Source: Methanoculleus sp. MH98A (lineage in GTDB: Archaea > Halobacteriota > Methanomicrobia > Methanomicrobiales > Methanoculleaceae). Taken from it: a stretch of 44,868 nt of DNA. The position numbers were made by a program, and so were the translations under genes. The notes beneath the pieces are model-generated. The model was not told the DNA's origin. It saw only the letters and a program-made list of their open reading frames with translations, and searched no databases. The stretch spans positions 1-44,868 of the forward strand of contig NZ_JMIO01000017.1 in NCBI RefSeq assembly GCF_000691865.1, written 5' to 3'. Positions 8,252 through 17,140 of the stretch are shown piece after piece. Position 1 is the first letter of the stretch. Each line of letters opens with the position of its first letter.

Positions 8252-9451
8252 TCATTTCTGCCGCATCGCATCGACCGGAGCGAGCTGCGAAGCATTCCAG
8301 GCCGGGTAAAACCCGGCGGCGATGCTCGTCCCTATACCGAACGCCATCCCGAAGACGATATATCCGACCGCGCTCAGGTCGAAGACCGTGATGTTCTCGC
8401 CGAATGTCGTCCCGGCCGTGAAAACCTCGACCGCGGCGAGGCTGATCAGGTAGCCGAAGGCGGTGCTCAGAACACCGCCGATGATGCTTCCGATGAGCCC
8501 GAGGATCACCGCTTCGTAGAGGAACATCCGCAGAACCTCCCGCCGCAGCGCCCCGATGCTCCTCATGACGCCGATCTCGCGGATGCGCTCGGTCACCGAG
8601 ATGTACATGACGTTCAAGATGTTGACGGCGGCGACGATGAGTGATATCCCCCCGATCCCGACGAGAAACACCGTGATCTGCTGGTAGATCTCCTCATACT
8701 GCCGGAGCATGTCGCGCGAATCGAGTATATCTACAATGTCCTCGCGCCGGTTGATCCGGCTATCTATCGCCTCTTTCACGGCGTCGATCTCTTCCGCGTC
8801 GCCGACCCTGACGATGACCATCGGGTAGGTGTCCCTGGCCCCGAAGTGGCTCTCGTACCAGCCGTCGGGAACGACGATCGCGTAGTCCGGGTTGATGTCG
8901 GCGGCAAACCCGCGCTCCGCAAGCACGCCGGCAACCCGGATGCTCTCGTTCCCGATCGTGAGCCTGGAGCCCGGGGCTACGTCGTACTCCGCGGCGAGGT
9001 ATGTCCCGACGAGCGCGCCCGGCTGGTTCTGCCGGGGGTACTGCCCGTCCGCGAGGTCGAGCAGGATGGGAATATCGTCCGATGCGAGCCCGATGATCTG
9101 GGTATACCCGCTCTCGCCGCGGCCGAACTCCACCTCGTCGGCTCCCTGGAGCACCGGGATTGTCCTATGCGGGTTTGCCGCCCGCCGGATCTCCTCGACC
9201 TCGCGGACGGGGATGGCGGCGTCCACTGCCGTCCGTGGGTCTCCGGCAAAGGTCCCGCCGATCGCGGTGTGCGGCGTGATCACGATGGTATCGCCGACGT
9301 CGGTGATGACGTTCGCGACGAGGAGGTTGATGCTGTTGCCCATGATGCCGAGGGAGGCGATGGCGACGACGCCGATGACGATCCCGATGATCGAGAGAGC
9401 CGAGCGTATCCAGTGCCGTTTTAAGTTCCTGACCGCGAACGAGAAGAACAC
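8252..9451 (-). CDS. ABC transporter permease, MacB/FtsX type (first copy)
   Basis: This 399-residue permease starts at a GTG that overlaps the TAG stop of the ATPase gene by one base (TAGTG), giving [17 protein letters not shown] at the N-terminus, parallel to its partner. An open frame continues further upstream, but that stretch is only the ATPase gene read in another frame. It has an N-terminal helix, an external domain, three C-terminal helices and the conserved VTERIREIGVMRSIGALRREVLRMFLYEA. It ends APVDAMRQK, a variant of the family's P-x-E-A-L-R tail. It is similar to, but clearly diverged from, the copy downstream. Confidence 0.92.
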   Translation of the reverse strand: MFFSFAVRNLKRHWIRSALSIIGIVIGVVAIASLGIMGNSINLLVANVITDVGDTIVITPHTAIGGTFAGDPRTAVDAAIPVREVEEIRRAANPHRTIPVLQGADEVEFGRGESGYTQIIGLASDDIPILLDLADGQYPRQNQPGALVGTYLAAEYDVAPGSRLTIGNESIRVAGVLAERGFAADINPDYAIVVPDGWYESHFGARDTYPMVIVRVGDAEEIDAVKEAIDSRINRREDIVDILDSRDMLRQYEEIYQQITVFLVGIGGISLIVAAVNILNVMYISVTERIREIGVMRSIGALRREVLRMFLYEAVILGLIGSIIGGVLSTAFGYLISLAAVEVFTAGTTFGENITVFDLSAVGYIVFGMAFGIGTSIAAGFYPAWNASQLAPVDAMRQK

Positions 9452-10125
9452 TATGCCAGCCTCCCGTCGACGATCCGGATCGTGCGGCGGGCGTATGCGG
9501 CGACGTTGGGGTCGTGAGTGACCATGATGACCGTCTTGCCCTCCCGGTTCTCCTCCGCGAGAATCTCCATGATCGCCGTCCCGGTCTTTGAGTCCAGGTT
9601 CCCGGTCGGCTCGTCGCAGAGAAGGAGGTCGGGGTCGTTCACGAGCGCGCGGGCGATGGCGACCCGTTGCTGCTCGCCGCCCGAGAGCTCGGCCGGCCTG
9701 TGGGTAAAGAGGGCGTCGTTGAGGTGCATCGCCCGCATGACCTCGATCGCCCGGCGCCGGCTCTCCTCCCGGTCGGTGGTGAGGATGATGGGGAATTCGA
9801 CGTTCTCGACCGCCGAGAGCAGCGGGATCAGGTTGAACTGCTGGAAAACGAACCCGATGCGGTCGCGCCGGAGCCGGGTGAGGTCGTCGTCGCTCATTCT
9901 TGAGATCTCCTGCCCGGAGAGGTAGATCTTCCCGCGGGTCGGGACGTCGAGACAGCCCATCAGGTTCAGGAGCGTCGACTTCCCTGACCCCGAAGGCCCC
10001 ATAACGGCGATGAACTCGCCCGGATCGACGGTGAGGGAGACGAGGTCGAGCGCCACGACGTCGCCTGCCGGGAGGGGATAGATCTTGCTGACCTCCTCGA
10101 ACCGGAGGATGGGCTCGCCGCTCAC
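9451..10125 (-). CDS. ABC transporter ATP-binding protein, LolD/MacB type
   Basis: The 224-residue ATPase has a full set of motifs: Walker [10 protein letters not shown] at 43-51, Q-loop FQQ at 94-96, signature LSGGEQQR at 147-154, Walker B LLLCDEP at 167-173 and the switch His in VTHDPN. The size and the EPTGNLDS wording place it with LolD/MacB/FtsE-type ATPases that drive FtsX-like permeases. Its ATG overlaps the stop of the upstream secreted-protein gene (ATGA), and its stop overlaps the GTG of the first permease, so the complex is made from tightly coupled reading frames. Confidence 0.96.
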   Translation of the reverse strand: MSGEPILRFEEVSKIYPLPAGDVVALDLVSLTVDPGEFIAVMGPSGSGKSTLLNLMGCLDVPTRGKIYLSGQEISRMSDDDLTRLRRDRIGFVFQQFNLIPLLSAVENVEFPIILTTDREESRRRAIEVMRAMHLNDALFTHRPAELSGGEQQRVAIARALVNDPDLLLCDEPTGNLDSKTGTAIMEILAEENREGKTVIMVTHDPNVAAYARRTIRIVDGRLA

Positions 10126-11261
10126 CGCCGCCGCCTCCGGATATACCAGAGGGCCGCCAGGCCGGCGGCGACGACGACCAGCGCCACGGCGGCAACGGCT
10201 GTAACAGGTAGCCCGGCATCGGCGCCCTCCTCTGCGGTGCGGTTCTCGAGCGAGATCGGCCGCTCGACGGAGTAGGGGTTACCATCGCCGTCCCGGTAGT
10301 CGACGACGAGCGGGATCTCGGTCACACCGGCACCGGCGCGGAACGTAACCTCGAACGTCGAGATGTCGTCGGAATCAAGCGTTCCGACCACATAGACCCG
10401 GAACGGGTCGACGGGCGTCGCGGGCGCACCCGGGGAGATGGTGACCGAACGGGCCGGCTCGAGCCCCGCGTTCATGACGTCGCCCGTCGCCCGGTAGATC
10501 TCTCCTTCCACGACGACTTCGACGTTGGTGACGATGGGATCGGCCTCCCGTCCGTCCTCGCCGAACGCGACCGGCAGAACGATATCGGCGGCGTGGGTGT
10601 TGATCCCGTTGCGCCAGACCACCCGGAACGTGACGTTCGTCTCCGCCGCCGGGGTCAGGTTGAAGGCGACGGTTCCGGACGCGTCGGGTTCCAGGGTCCC
10701 GATGAACGCGCTACCCGGCGTGACGGAGAAGTTCGCGCCCTCGGGGATCACCCGGACGCCCGAGGCGGCGTTCGGCCGTGGGTTGCCGACCTGAACGGCG
10801 ATGGCGGCCTCCCTCCCGGCAGCGAAGGCGTCCGGTCTATCGGCCACCGACGCCTCAAGCGGGGTGCCGTCCACCCGGACAGGAACCGGGTGGCTGAGGG
10901 TTCCGTTCTCCCGGAGATCGAGGGAGAAACGGGGGTAGTAAGTTCCGTCGGGAGCGTCCGCACGGACGGCGAAGGTGAACGTCCGGTTGAGGCCCGCCCC
11001 GAGATCCCCGACCGAGGGATAGGGCTCACTCGTCGGGACGACGCCGTCCTCGTAGAGGCGGGCCCTGCCGAGCGGGAGGGTGGACGGGCCGGTGTTCTGC
11101 ACGGTGACCGTGACGAAGCCCGAGTCGCCCGGCATCAGGACTTCCGGCTCGACCGCAACGGACGTCACCGTCACGTCTCCCGGGGCTCCAGCAGCCGGGG
11201 AGATGAGGAGGCATGCCAGGATGAGCAGGGCCGAAACAGGCCCGGGGCGATCGGTTCCCAC
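10122..11261 (-). CDS. Secreted, membrane-anchored CARDB-like protein of an ABC export operon
   Basis: The 379-residue protein has a signal peptide (hydrophobic core LLILACLLISPAAGA), an extracellular part with repeated beta-sandwich modules, and a C-terminal membrane helix ending in a cluster of arginines (YIRRRRR). The modules carry CARDB/COG1361-type phrases such as PGDSGFVTVTVQNTGPSTLP and AGREAAIAVQVGNPRPNAASG. Start is GTG at 11261. It overlaps the ATPase by four bases and is the first gene of the operon. I infer that it is the external partner of the MacB-like transporter, perhaps holding a substrate or linking it to the S-layer; no direct evidence shows its ligand. Confidence 0.82.
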   Translation of the reverse strand: MGTDRPGPVSALLILACLLISPAAGAPGDVTVTSVAVEPEVLMPGDSGFVTVTVQNTGPSTLPLGRARLYEDGVVPTSEPYPSVGDLGAGLNRTFTFAVRADAPDGTYYPRFSLDLRENGTLSHPVPVRVDGTPLEASVADRPDAFAAGREAAIAVQVGNPRPNAASGVRVIPEGANFSVTPGSAFIGTLEPDASGTVAFNLTPAAETNVTFRVVWRNGINTHAADIVLPVAFGEDGREADPIVTNVEVVVEGEIYRATGDVMNAGLEPARSVTISPGAPATPVDPFRVYVVGTLDSDDISTFEVTFRAGAGVTEIPLVVDYRDGDGNPYSVERPISLENRTAEEGADAGLPVTAVAAVALVVVAAGLAALWYIRRRRR

Positions 11262-11391
11262 ACGGGAGAATGGAGAGAGCCTCTACTTCAACGTTACCCC
11301 CGCACCACCCGGAGGCCGGGATAAAACCTTTGACGGCAGAAGGCGATACCTCTGGAGACAACCGTCGCCCCGCCGGGGTTCCGAGGAGAGC

Positions 11392-13013
11392 ATGGGACAG
11401 AACAAAATCATCATCATCGGCCACAAACAGCCCGACACCGACAGCATCTGCAGCGTCATCGGCTACGCCGAGCTCCGCAACCACGCCGAACCGGGAAAAT
11501 ATATTCCCGCCCGGTGCGGGGAGGTAAGCCCGGAGGCGAAGTTTGCGCTCGAGACGTTCGGCGCCGAGGCACCGGTCTACGTAGCGAGCGTCGAACCCAC
11601 CGTATCGGACATACCGCTCGACACCCGGAGCGTCCGCCAGGACGTCCCGACGGTCGACGTCGCCGCCCTGATGGACACCTACGACATGCGGAACATGCCG
11701 ATCACGGACGGGAACGAGACCCTGGTCGGCCTCGTCAGCGAGTACGGCCTCGCCCGGGCCTACGTCCGGAAGAATCCCCGGGAGCAACTCTCCCTCATCC
11801 CGATGCCGCTGGAGACCCTCGCCCGCATCCTCGACGCCCGGATCGTCGTCCCGTCGCGCGAGACGCTCGGGGAAGGCCGGGTCTACACCGTCATCGACGC
11901 CCTGCACGTCACCCTCTCGCGGATGACGCCCGAAGACATCGCGATCGTCGGGGACAACGAACCCGCCCAGCTCGCGCTGATATCGGCGGGGGTCGCCGCG
12001 CTCATCATCGCCGAAGGAGCGCCGGTGGGCGAGCGGGTGATCGACGCCGCGCGGACGAGGGGCGCCTCGGTGCTCTCGACGACGCTCGACGCGTTCAGCG
12101 TCGGCAAGATGATCAGCCTCTCTCTCCCCGCAAGCATGATCATGGAGACCGACGTCCCCACGGTACGGCTGGAAGACTCGCTTGAGTATGCGAAAGGGGT
12201 CGTCTCGAACTCCAAGTTCAGGACGGCCTGCGTCGTCGGGGAAGAGAGAAGGCATATCGGGCTCATATCCCGGACGACGCTGATGCAGGACGTCCAGAAG
12301 TCGGTGATCCTCCTCGACCACAACGAGTACTCCCAGGCCGTGGACGGGATCGAGCAGGCGGATATCCTCGAGATCATCGACCACCACCGCCTCGGGGCGA
12401 TCTCGACCTTAAAACCGGTGAAGTTCCTCAACGACCCCGTGGGGTCGACCTCGACGATCGTGGCGAACAAGTTCATCGAGGCCGGCGTGGAGCCCACGCC
12501 GTCGACCGCCGGGCTCCTCCTTTCGGGGATCCTCTCGGACACGATGGTGATGAAACTCTCGACGACCACCCCCGTGGATATCCGGGCGGCCGACTACCTC
12601 GCGGGTATCGCCGGGGTCGATCCGGCCGAGTACGGGCCGGAACTGATCCGGAAGGGCATGGACCTCGACGCCCTCCCCAAGGACGAACTCCTCACCCGCG
12701 ACATGAAGCGATACAACCTCTTCGGGCGGAGCATCATGGTCTCGCAGGTGATGACGTCGTCGTTTGAGTTCGCAGAGACCCACGCCGACGAGATCCGCGC
12801 CGAACTGGATCACCTGCGGACGACGATGGGGGTCGACTGCTTCTTCGCCCTCTTCACGAACGTCTTTAGTAACGCAAGCGACCTCTTCGCCGCCGGGGAC
12901 GAGGCCTGCATCACCAAACTGAACCTGCGCAACCAGCCCGTCCGGCTCAAGGGCATCATGTCCCGCAAAAAAGATTTCATCCCGAAGTTCGGCAGATGTT
13001 CCGGCAGCTCTAG
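11392..13013 (+). pseudogene. ppaC: Manganese-dependent inorganic pyrophosphatase (family II) with CBS and DRTGG domains; apparent 1-base frameshift near the 3' end
   Basis: The protein begins MGQNKIIIIGHKQPDTDS, the first DHH metal site (H11, D15, D17). A long regulatory insert with two CBS halves and a DRTGG-like domain follows (about 70-290), then LLDHNEYSQ, IIDHHRLG and the DHHA2 domain with the closing MSRKK. About 540 residues is normal for CBS-DRTGG pyrophosphatases, which split PPi and are inhibited or activated by adenine nucleotides. As written, the frame does not stop after PKFG but runs on to 13152 through the neighbouring gene in antisense. Adding one base at about 12993-12994 gives FGEMFRQL and a TAG at 13011-13013, 13 bases before the convergent gene's end. 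I read this as a sequencing error or a very recent mutation, since the active site is complete. Confidence 0.85.
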
Positions 13014-13026
13014 CCGCCGGGACGAA

Positions 13027-14351
13027 TCACTCTTCCCTCTTCTTGAGCATCCCCGCAGCGTAGCGCGCGAGCCCGTAGACGCCGTCGGTCGAGGATGGAC
13101 CTCGACGATATCGTCGAAGTCGTCGACGGTGATGCCCCGCTTCATCAGGTAGCCGATGTAGGAGAGGAGGATCGACGCCCCGGGGACGGCGGCGGCCGCC
13201 CCGGTGACCCGGCCGGTCGCGGGATCGACCCGGACCTGGGCAAGCCCCGCCCAGCCCCCCGCGACATCCCAGAACGATCCGGGGCCCGCGGGAGCGGGGG
13301 CCGAGAGGGTGACGCCTCCGTCGCCGTCACCGGCCGCGGCGAAGGCGTAGTCGTAACGGAGGCTCATCGCCTGCGGAATGCCCTCGTAGTTCATGACTGT
13401 GTCGCGCCCGAGGATGTTCTCGGCCGCCACCACGCCCTCCCTCCGGGCCGCAGGGGTGAGGTAGGGCGGGCCGATGACGTCTCCGGCGGCGTAGACGTTC
13501 TCCACGCTCGTGCGCATCCGCGAATCAACGATGACCGCCCCGTCCGGACCCTTCTCGAGACCCTGAAGCGTCTCCGAGCGGGGGACGAGCCCGGTTGCGA
13601 GCAGGACGGCATCGGCCTCAAGCTCCTCGCCGTCGGCGAGAAGAACCGAGCGGACCCGACCGCCGCCTTCGATGCCTGCAACAGAGGTCTCTTCGCGGAC
13701 GCCGACCCCCGCAAGGTCGCGGAGCGCAGCGGACCGCATCTTCTCGTCGAGATCGCGGAGCAGCCCGTGCCGGGCGATTATCTCGACCTCGACCCCGAAG
13801 GCATGGAATACGTGGGCGAACTCCGCCGCCACCACCCCGCCGCCGATAACGGCCATGCGGCGGGGGAGATCGGGCATGGCGGGGAGTGTCTGGTAGGTAT
13901 AGACGCCGGTAAGATCGGTGCCGGGGATCTCGGGGATTGCCGACCGCGACCCGGTGGCCGCGATGACCGCGTCGGCCCGGACCTCCTCGTCGCCGATGAA
14001 GACACGGTTCCCCTCCAGCCGGCCAACGGCTCCGTAGATCACCTCGACCCCCGCCCGGCGGGTCTCCGCGTCGAGAACCGAGGAGAGTTTCTCCTGGACT
14101 TCGCAGATACGTTCCCGGATGGCCGGGTACGAGACGGACGGAACCGAGTCGAGGATGCCGAGATCCTTATGGGTTTTAGCGCACTCGATGAGACGCGCAA
14201 CATCGTTTAAGGCGCAGATCGTCATGCATCGCTCGTGAAGGCACTGCCCGCCGATGCTGCGCTGCTCGACGAGTCTGACCTCCTCCCCGGCCTGTGCGAG
14301 GTGCATCGCCCCGAGCCTTCCCGCGGGCCCGCCGCCGATGACGACGATCAT
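13027..14351 (-). pseudogene. Pyridine nucleotide-disulfide oxidoreductase (dihydrolipoamide dehydrogenase-like); apparent 1-base frameshift near the 3' end
   Basis: The protein starts with the FAD-binding motif IVVIGGGPAGRLGA, carries the redox disulfide in GGQCLHERC (CxxxxC), a second Rossmann motif MAVIGGGVVAAEFAHVF for NAD(P)H, and the FAD-contacting VYAAGDVIGPP. It resembles dihydrolipoamide dehydrogenase and mercuric reductase, but no 2-oxoacid dehydrogenase genes lie nearby, so the substrate is open. As written, the frame shifts after EVHP and continues to 12810, entirely antisense to the pyrophosphatase. One extra base at about 13092-13093 restores a family-like ending, STDGVYGLARYAAGMLKKREE, with a stop at 13027-13029 (441 residues). 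It follows the 321-residue gene by 9 bases. Confidence 0.85.
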
Positions 14352-14360
14352 GGTCTGTAC

Positions 14361-15326
14361 CTACAGCAGTTCGACGCCTTCGTCCATCGGCACCGAAAGA
14401 ACTTCGCCGGTGAACCCGTTGACCTCGACGATCTTGCTTCCGCCCCGCACCTGCCAGACCGGTACGTAGACGGTCTCAAGATCGACGGTGATGTTGTTCC
14501 GGTCGGGTTTGAGGGTCTTCTCCTCATAGAAGATGGCGTCTCCCTTCTCGTAGCGGAATCGGATCCGCTGGGTGAGCCGGTCCACGACCTCCCGCACGAG
14601 CTGGTCCTCCACATCCTCCCGCACGAGCCGGGCGGAGACGATCTCGGAGCCGAACGGAACCGGGCCCCGCTCGATCTCGTCGGGGTTGATCTCCATCTTC
14701 AGGCCGTTGATGGCGTTGACCGCCCCGGCACCCTCGGCGTCGAAGGAGACCAGCCGGTCTTTCACCTCGCGCTCGCCGGTGCTCACGTAGCGGTAGTTCC
14801 AGTACGGGATGAACCGGCACTTCGCCGCTCCGTGCACCCCGGCGATGCCGCAGGCACGCTTCTCGGGCACCTGCACCGGGAGGTGAGGCAACTCCGGCCC
14901 GTCTTCAGGCTCCTCCTCCACCGCCGCTGGAGCGGCCTCGATCTGCCTCCGCCGGACTGACCCGGCCGGCGGGGGAAGGTCCAGGATCAGGCTCTGCCCG
15001 AGCACTTCCGCAAGCGCGGCCCTGCCCGCGTAGCGGACGAACTCGTCCGGCCCCCACAGGATGCAGTCCTCCGTCTGCATCGCCGAATCGAGGGTGAAGA
15101 GCAGTTTCCTGCAGATCCAGTCGTTTTCGCCGGTGCGCAGGCGATAGGTCATCGAATCGAAGTTCTCAATCGTCTCCGGATCGTCCGAGCAGAGCACCAC
15201 CAGGGCATCCTCGCTCCCGATCGCGGAGAGATCCAGCGGGTCGCCGACCTCCTCAACGTCGTAGGAGGCCGCGGCAAGGATCCGCTTCAGCACGTTCCGG
15301 GCTTTTTCCCGAGTCCCACTCTCCAT
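14361..15326 (-). CDS. Conserved hypothetical protein
   Basis: The 321-residue soluble protein is not a family I can name. The N-terminal part (about 1-125) looks like a compact alpha/beta domain with a strand DALVVLCSDDP and a later TEDCILWGPDEFVRYAGRAALAEVLG, loosely like a restriction-endonuclease or nucleotide-sensing fold. A proline- and glutamate-rich linker follows (about 128-160). The C-terminal half contains YIPYWNYRYV-type aromatic strands and ends with YVPVWQVRGGSKIVEVNGFTGEVL, a pattern seen in small membrane-associated or zinc-ribbon-linked domains. Nine bases separate it from the oxidoreductase, so the two are probably co-transcribed. Confidence 0.6.
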   Translation of the reverse strand: MESGTREKARNVLKRILAAASYDVEEVGDPLDLSAIGSEDALVVLCSDDPETIENFDSMTYRLRTGENDWICRKLLFTLDSAMQTEDCILWGPDEFVRYAGRAALAEVLGQSLILDLPPPAGSVRRRQIEAAPAAVEEEPEDGPELPHLPVQVPEKRACGIAGVHGAAKCRFIPYWNYRYVSTGEREVKDRLVSFDAEGAGAVNAINGLKMEINPDEIERGPVPFGSEIVSARLVREDVEDQLVREVVDRLTQRIRFRYEKGDAIFYEEKTLKPDRNNITVDLETVYVPVWQVRGGSKIVEVNGFTGEVLSVPMDEGVELL

Positions 15327-15544
15327 TCATCTAACAATACCACAGGGAGATAGAACAAGTTTTCCCTTCCGGGGCCGGGCGTGGATAGCGGTGAGGCGGG
15401 GTGTTCTACGGGACGAACGGGAAGAGCATAACGCGGGGTGAACGGGAGACGGCGAACGGCCGGTGCCGCTCCGGGCCCCTGCCGGAAGAACTCGCCGAAT
15501 CAGGAAGGCAACACTTTTTCTCCTGCAGGGCAAGAGATCTGATA

Positions 15545-16291
15545 ATGCACGCCCCCCTGAAATTCACCAACCATCGCATCGAGGAGTACGCGCTCAAGGT
15601 GACCTACCGCCCGGAGGATGACACGGGAAAGATCATCTACAACCTCTCGCTCATCGAGAGCCGCGACCTCGAGTTCGCGCTCTCCATTATGAAAGAGGCG
15701 CACAAACGGGGCATCACCATCAGCGACCGGCTCCTGGTCGCCGGGCCCGGGGGGCAGGTCGGCGGCTACACCGTGCCGGACGGCCGGCACGCCGTCTGTA
15801 CGATGTGCAGCATTACGCTCGACGCTCTTCTCCTCCAGCGCGGTATCCCGGCGAGCCCGATCGGGGGCGGGATCGTCGAGGTCGACGGGAGGGTTGCGCA
15901 GCGGTTCACGAGCATGATCCTCTACCGCGACACCACGCTCGATCCCCTCGAGGTTCTCATCTCCCAGGAGGCCACATCGATCCTCGACGTCATGCGCCAG
16001 GGAAAGGGCAACATCCTCGCCAACATCAGAGAGTGCCACATGGAGGCCGAACAGCTCCTTGGGACGGTACTCGACGAACTTTCGGCCATAGGGTTCTCCG
16101 GCATCCTCGATGTCGGCGCCCCGAACGTTCCCCTGCTGGGTGTCCCGGTAAGCCCGCAGTACATAGGCGTGGCAATGGTCGGCGGCACGAACGCAATGGC
16201 GGCCGTCCGGGAGACGGGAAGGCCGGTGATGACCCGGGCGCTCAAAGGACTGATCGATATCCGGGAGATGGACTACCTGGACGATTACTGA
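15545..16291 (+). CDS. DUF128 / NrpR effector-domain protein without a DNA-binding domain
   Basis: The 248-residue protein matches one DUF128 domain, the ligand-binding module of the archaeal nitrogen regulator NrpR. Recognisable stretches are YNLSLIESRDLEFALSIM, LLVAGPGGQVGGYTVPDGR, TMCSITLDALLLQRGIPASPIGGG and VAMVGGTNAMAAVRETG. Full NrpR has a winged helix followed by two such domains; here there is a single domain and no helix-turn-helix, so it cannot bind DNA by itself in the known way. It may bind 2-oxoglutarate or partner a full NrpR encoded elsewhere. Start is the ATG at 15545; no ribosome-binding site is obvious. Its last 7 bases overlap the convergent trmB-like gene. Confidence 0.78.
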   Translation: MHAPLKFTNHRIEEYALKVTYRPEDDTGKIIYNLSLIESRDLEFALSIMKEAHKRGITISDRLLVAGPGGQVGGYTVPDGRHAVCTMCSITLDALLLQRGIPASPIGGGIVEVDGRVAQRFTSMILYRDTTLDPLEVLISQEATSILDVMRQGKGNILANIRECHMEAEQLLGTVLDELSAIGFSGILDVGAPNVPLLGVPVSPQYIGVAMVGGTNAMAAVRETGRPVMTRALKGLIDIREMDYLDDY

Positions 16292-17076
16292 ACCGCACCC
16301 TTCGCCCACTCCGTAACGGTGGTGATATGCCGCCGCACAAACAGGACGAGCCCCTCGGACTCCGAGTAGAGGGCGGAAGGCTGCCCGTCGACCGCACCCA
16401 TCCAGAGCAGCGCACGGGAGTCGTCCACCAGGAAGACACCCGACTGCTCGTACGGCAGCAGGTTCTCCGTCGGGAGACGGGTCTCGCGCAACCCGGCGAG
16501 GGGAAGGATGTGGAGCCGGAACCGGGAAGGCCGCTCGCCGGACCAGCGCTCGGTGACGATCTCGACCCGCACAGAGTCGGGGACGGACTCAAGCAGCGGG
16601 AGCACGCTCCCCCGGAGAATGTCCCACGTCGCCAGCACCTCCACGCTCCGCTCCGCGCTCCCGAACATGCCGGCGAGGCGGGTTCTGATATTCTCTTCGC
16701 CGTAGATCGTCCAGACCAGCTCCCGGTCGCCCCGGCCTTCCAGTTCCTTCTCCCGGTAAAAGACGTCGAGGGCCGCCCGGGCGCTTTCAGCGTCGCTTTC
16801 GATCCGCCGCATCAGGTTCTCGACGCCCTGGTCGGGGGCAACGGCGTCGAAGCGTTTGGGCGTCGTGTGCGAGACGCTGACCAGTTCCTTCTGGACGAGC
16901 CGGTCGAGAACCGGGTAGACGGATGCGCGCGGCACGCCGGATATCTCATGAACTTCCGTTGCAGTCGCGCCCGCCGTTCTGAGAAGCCCGATGTATACGA
17001 GGGCTTCGTATTTCGTAAGCCCCAGTGATTTGAGGGATTCGAGGAGGGGGGTCGGAACATCCCGGGGAGTCTTCAT
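16285..17076 (-). CDS. TrmB-family transcriptional regulator
   Basis: The 263-residue protein has an N-terminal winged helix (about 10-75) with LGLTKYEALVYIGLL and GVPRASVYPVLDRLVQKEL, the standard TrmB opening, then a short coiled region and a C-terminal sensor domain of the kind that binds sugars or other small ligands. It is divergent from the surface-protein gene at 17141. The 64-base gap holds a perfect inverted repeat and a TATA box, so it probably controls its neighbour and possibly itself. It ends by overlapping the DUF128 gene on the other strand. Ligand unknown; the phosphoglucose isomerase downstream of its neighbour makes a sugar effector worth testing. Confidence 0.88.
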   Translation of the reverse strand: MKTPRDVPTPLLESLKSLGLTKYEALVYIGLLRTAGATATEVHEISGVPRASVYPVLDRLVQKELVSVSHTTPKRFDAVAPDQGVENLMRRIESDAESARAALDVFYREKELEGRGDRELVWTIYGEENIRTRLAGMFGSAERSVEVLATWDILRGSVLPLLESVPDSVRVEIVTERWSGERPSRFRLHILPLAGLRETRLPTENLLPYEQSGVFLVDDSRALLWMGAVDGQPSALYSESEGLVLFVRRHITTVTEWAKGAVQ

Positions 17077-17084
17077 TCCATCAT

Positions 17085-17094
17085 GTATATATAC
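17085..17094 (+). promoter_or_regulatory. TATA box between trmB-like and surface-protein genes
   Basis: The symmetric GTATATATAC lies about 50 bases before the start of the rightward gene. A TATA box here would start transcription about 25 bases downstream, inside the inverted repeat at 17109-17130, leaving a short leader with an AGGTGA ribosome-binding site. A TTTATT-like stretch at about 17102-17107 on the other strand could serve the leftward regulator gene with a leaderless start. Confidence 0.6.
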
Positions 17095-17108
17095 CGTTCA
17101 GCAATAAA

Positions 17109-17130
17109 TGTTGTTGCTAACATAACAACA
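17109..17130. promoter_or_regulatory. Perfect inverted repeat, candidate operator for the TrmB-like regulator
   Basis: Seven-base arms TGTTGTT (17109-17115) and AACAACA (17124-17130) are exact reverse complements around an eight-base spacer; a smaller TGTT/AACA dyad is nested in it. It directly abuts the AGGTGA ribosome-binding site (17131-17136) of the surface-protein gene and lies where the TATA box would place the transcription start. A protein bound here would block initiation of the rightward gene. That the neighbouring TrmB-like protein binds it is inference from position. Confidence 0.6.
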
Positions 17131-17140
17131 AGGTGAAGAG

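Noticed and set aside
9452-10285. N-terminal extension of the first permease by about 280 residues
   Set aside because: It is the ATPase gene in another frame; the GTG at 9451 gives a permease of normal length.
12810-13026. Genuine long overlap of the oxidoreductase with the pyrophosphatase
   Set aside because: The extra residues are antisense to conserved pyrophosphatase sequence, and a one-base repair gives both genes family-like endings.
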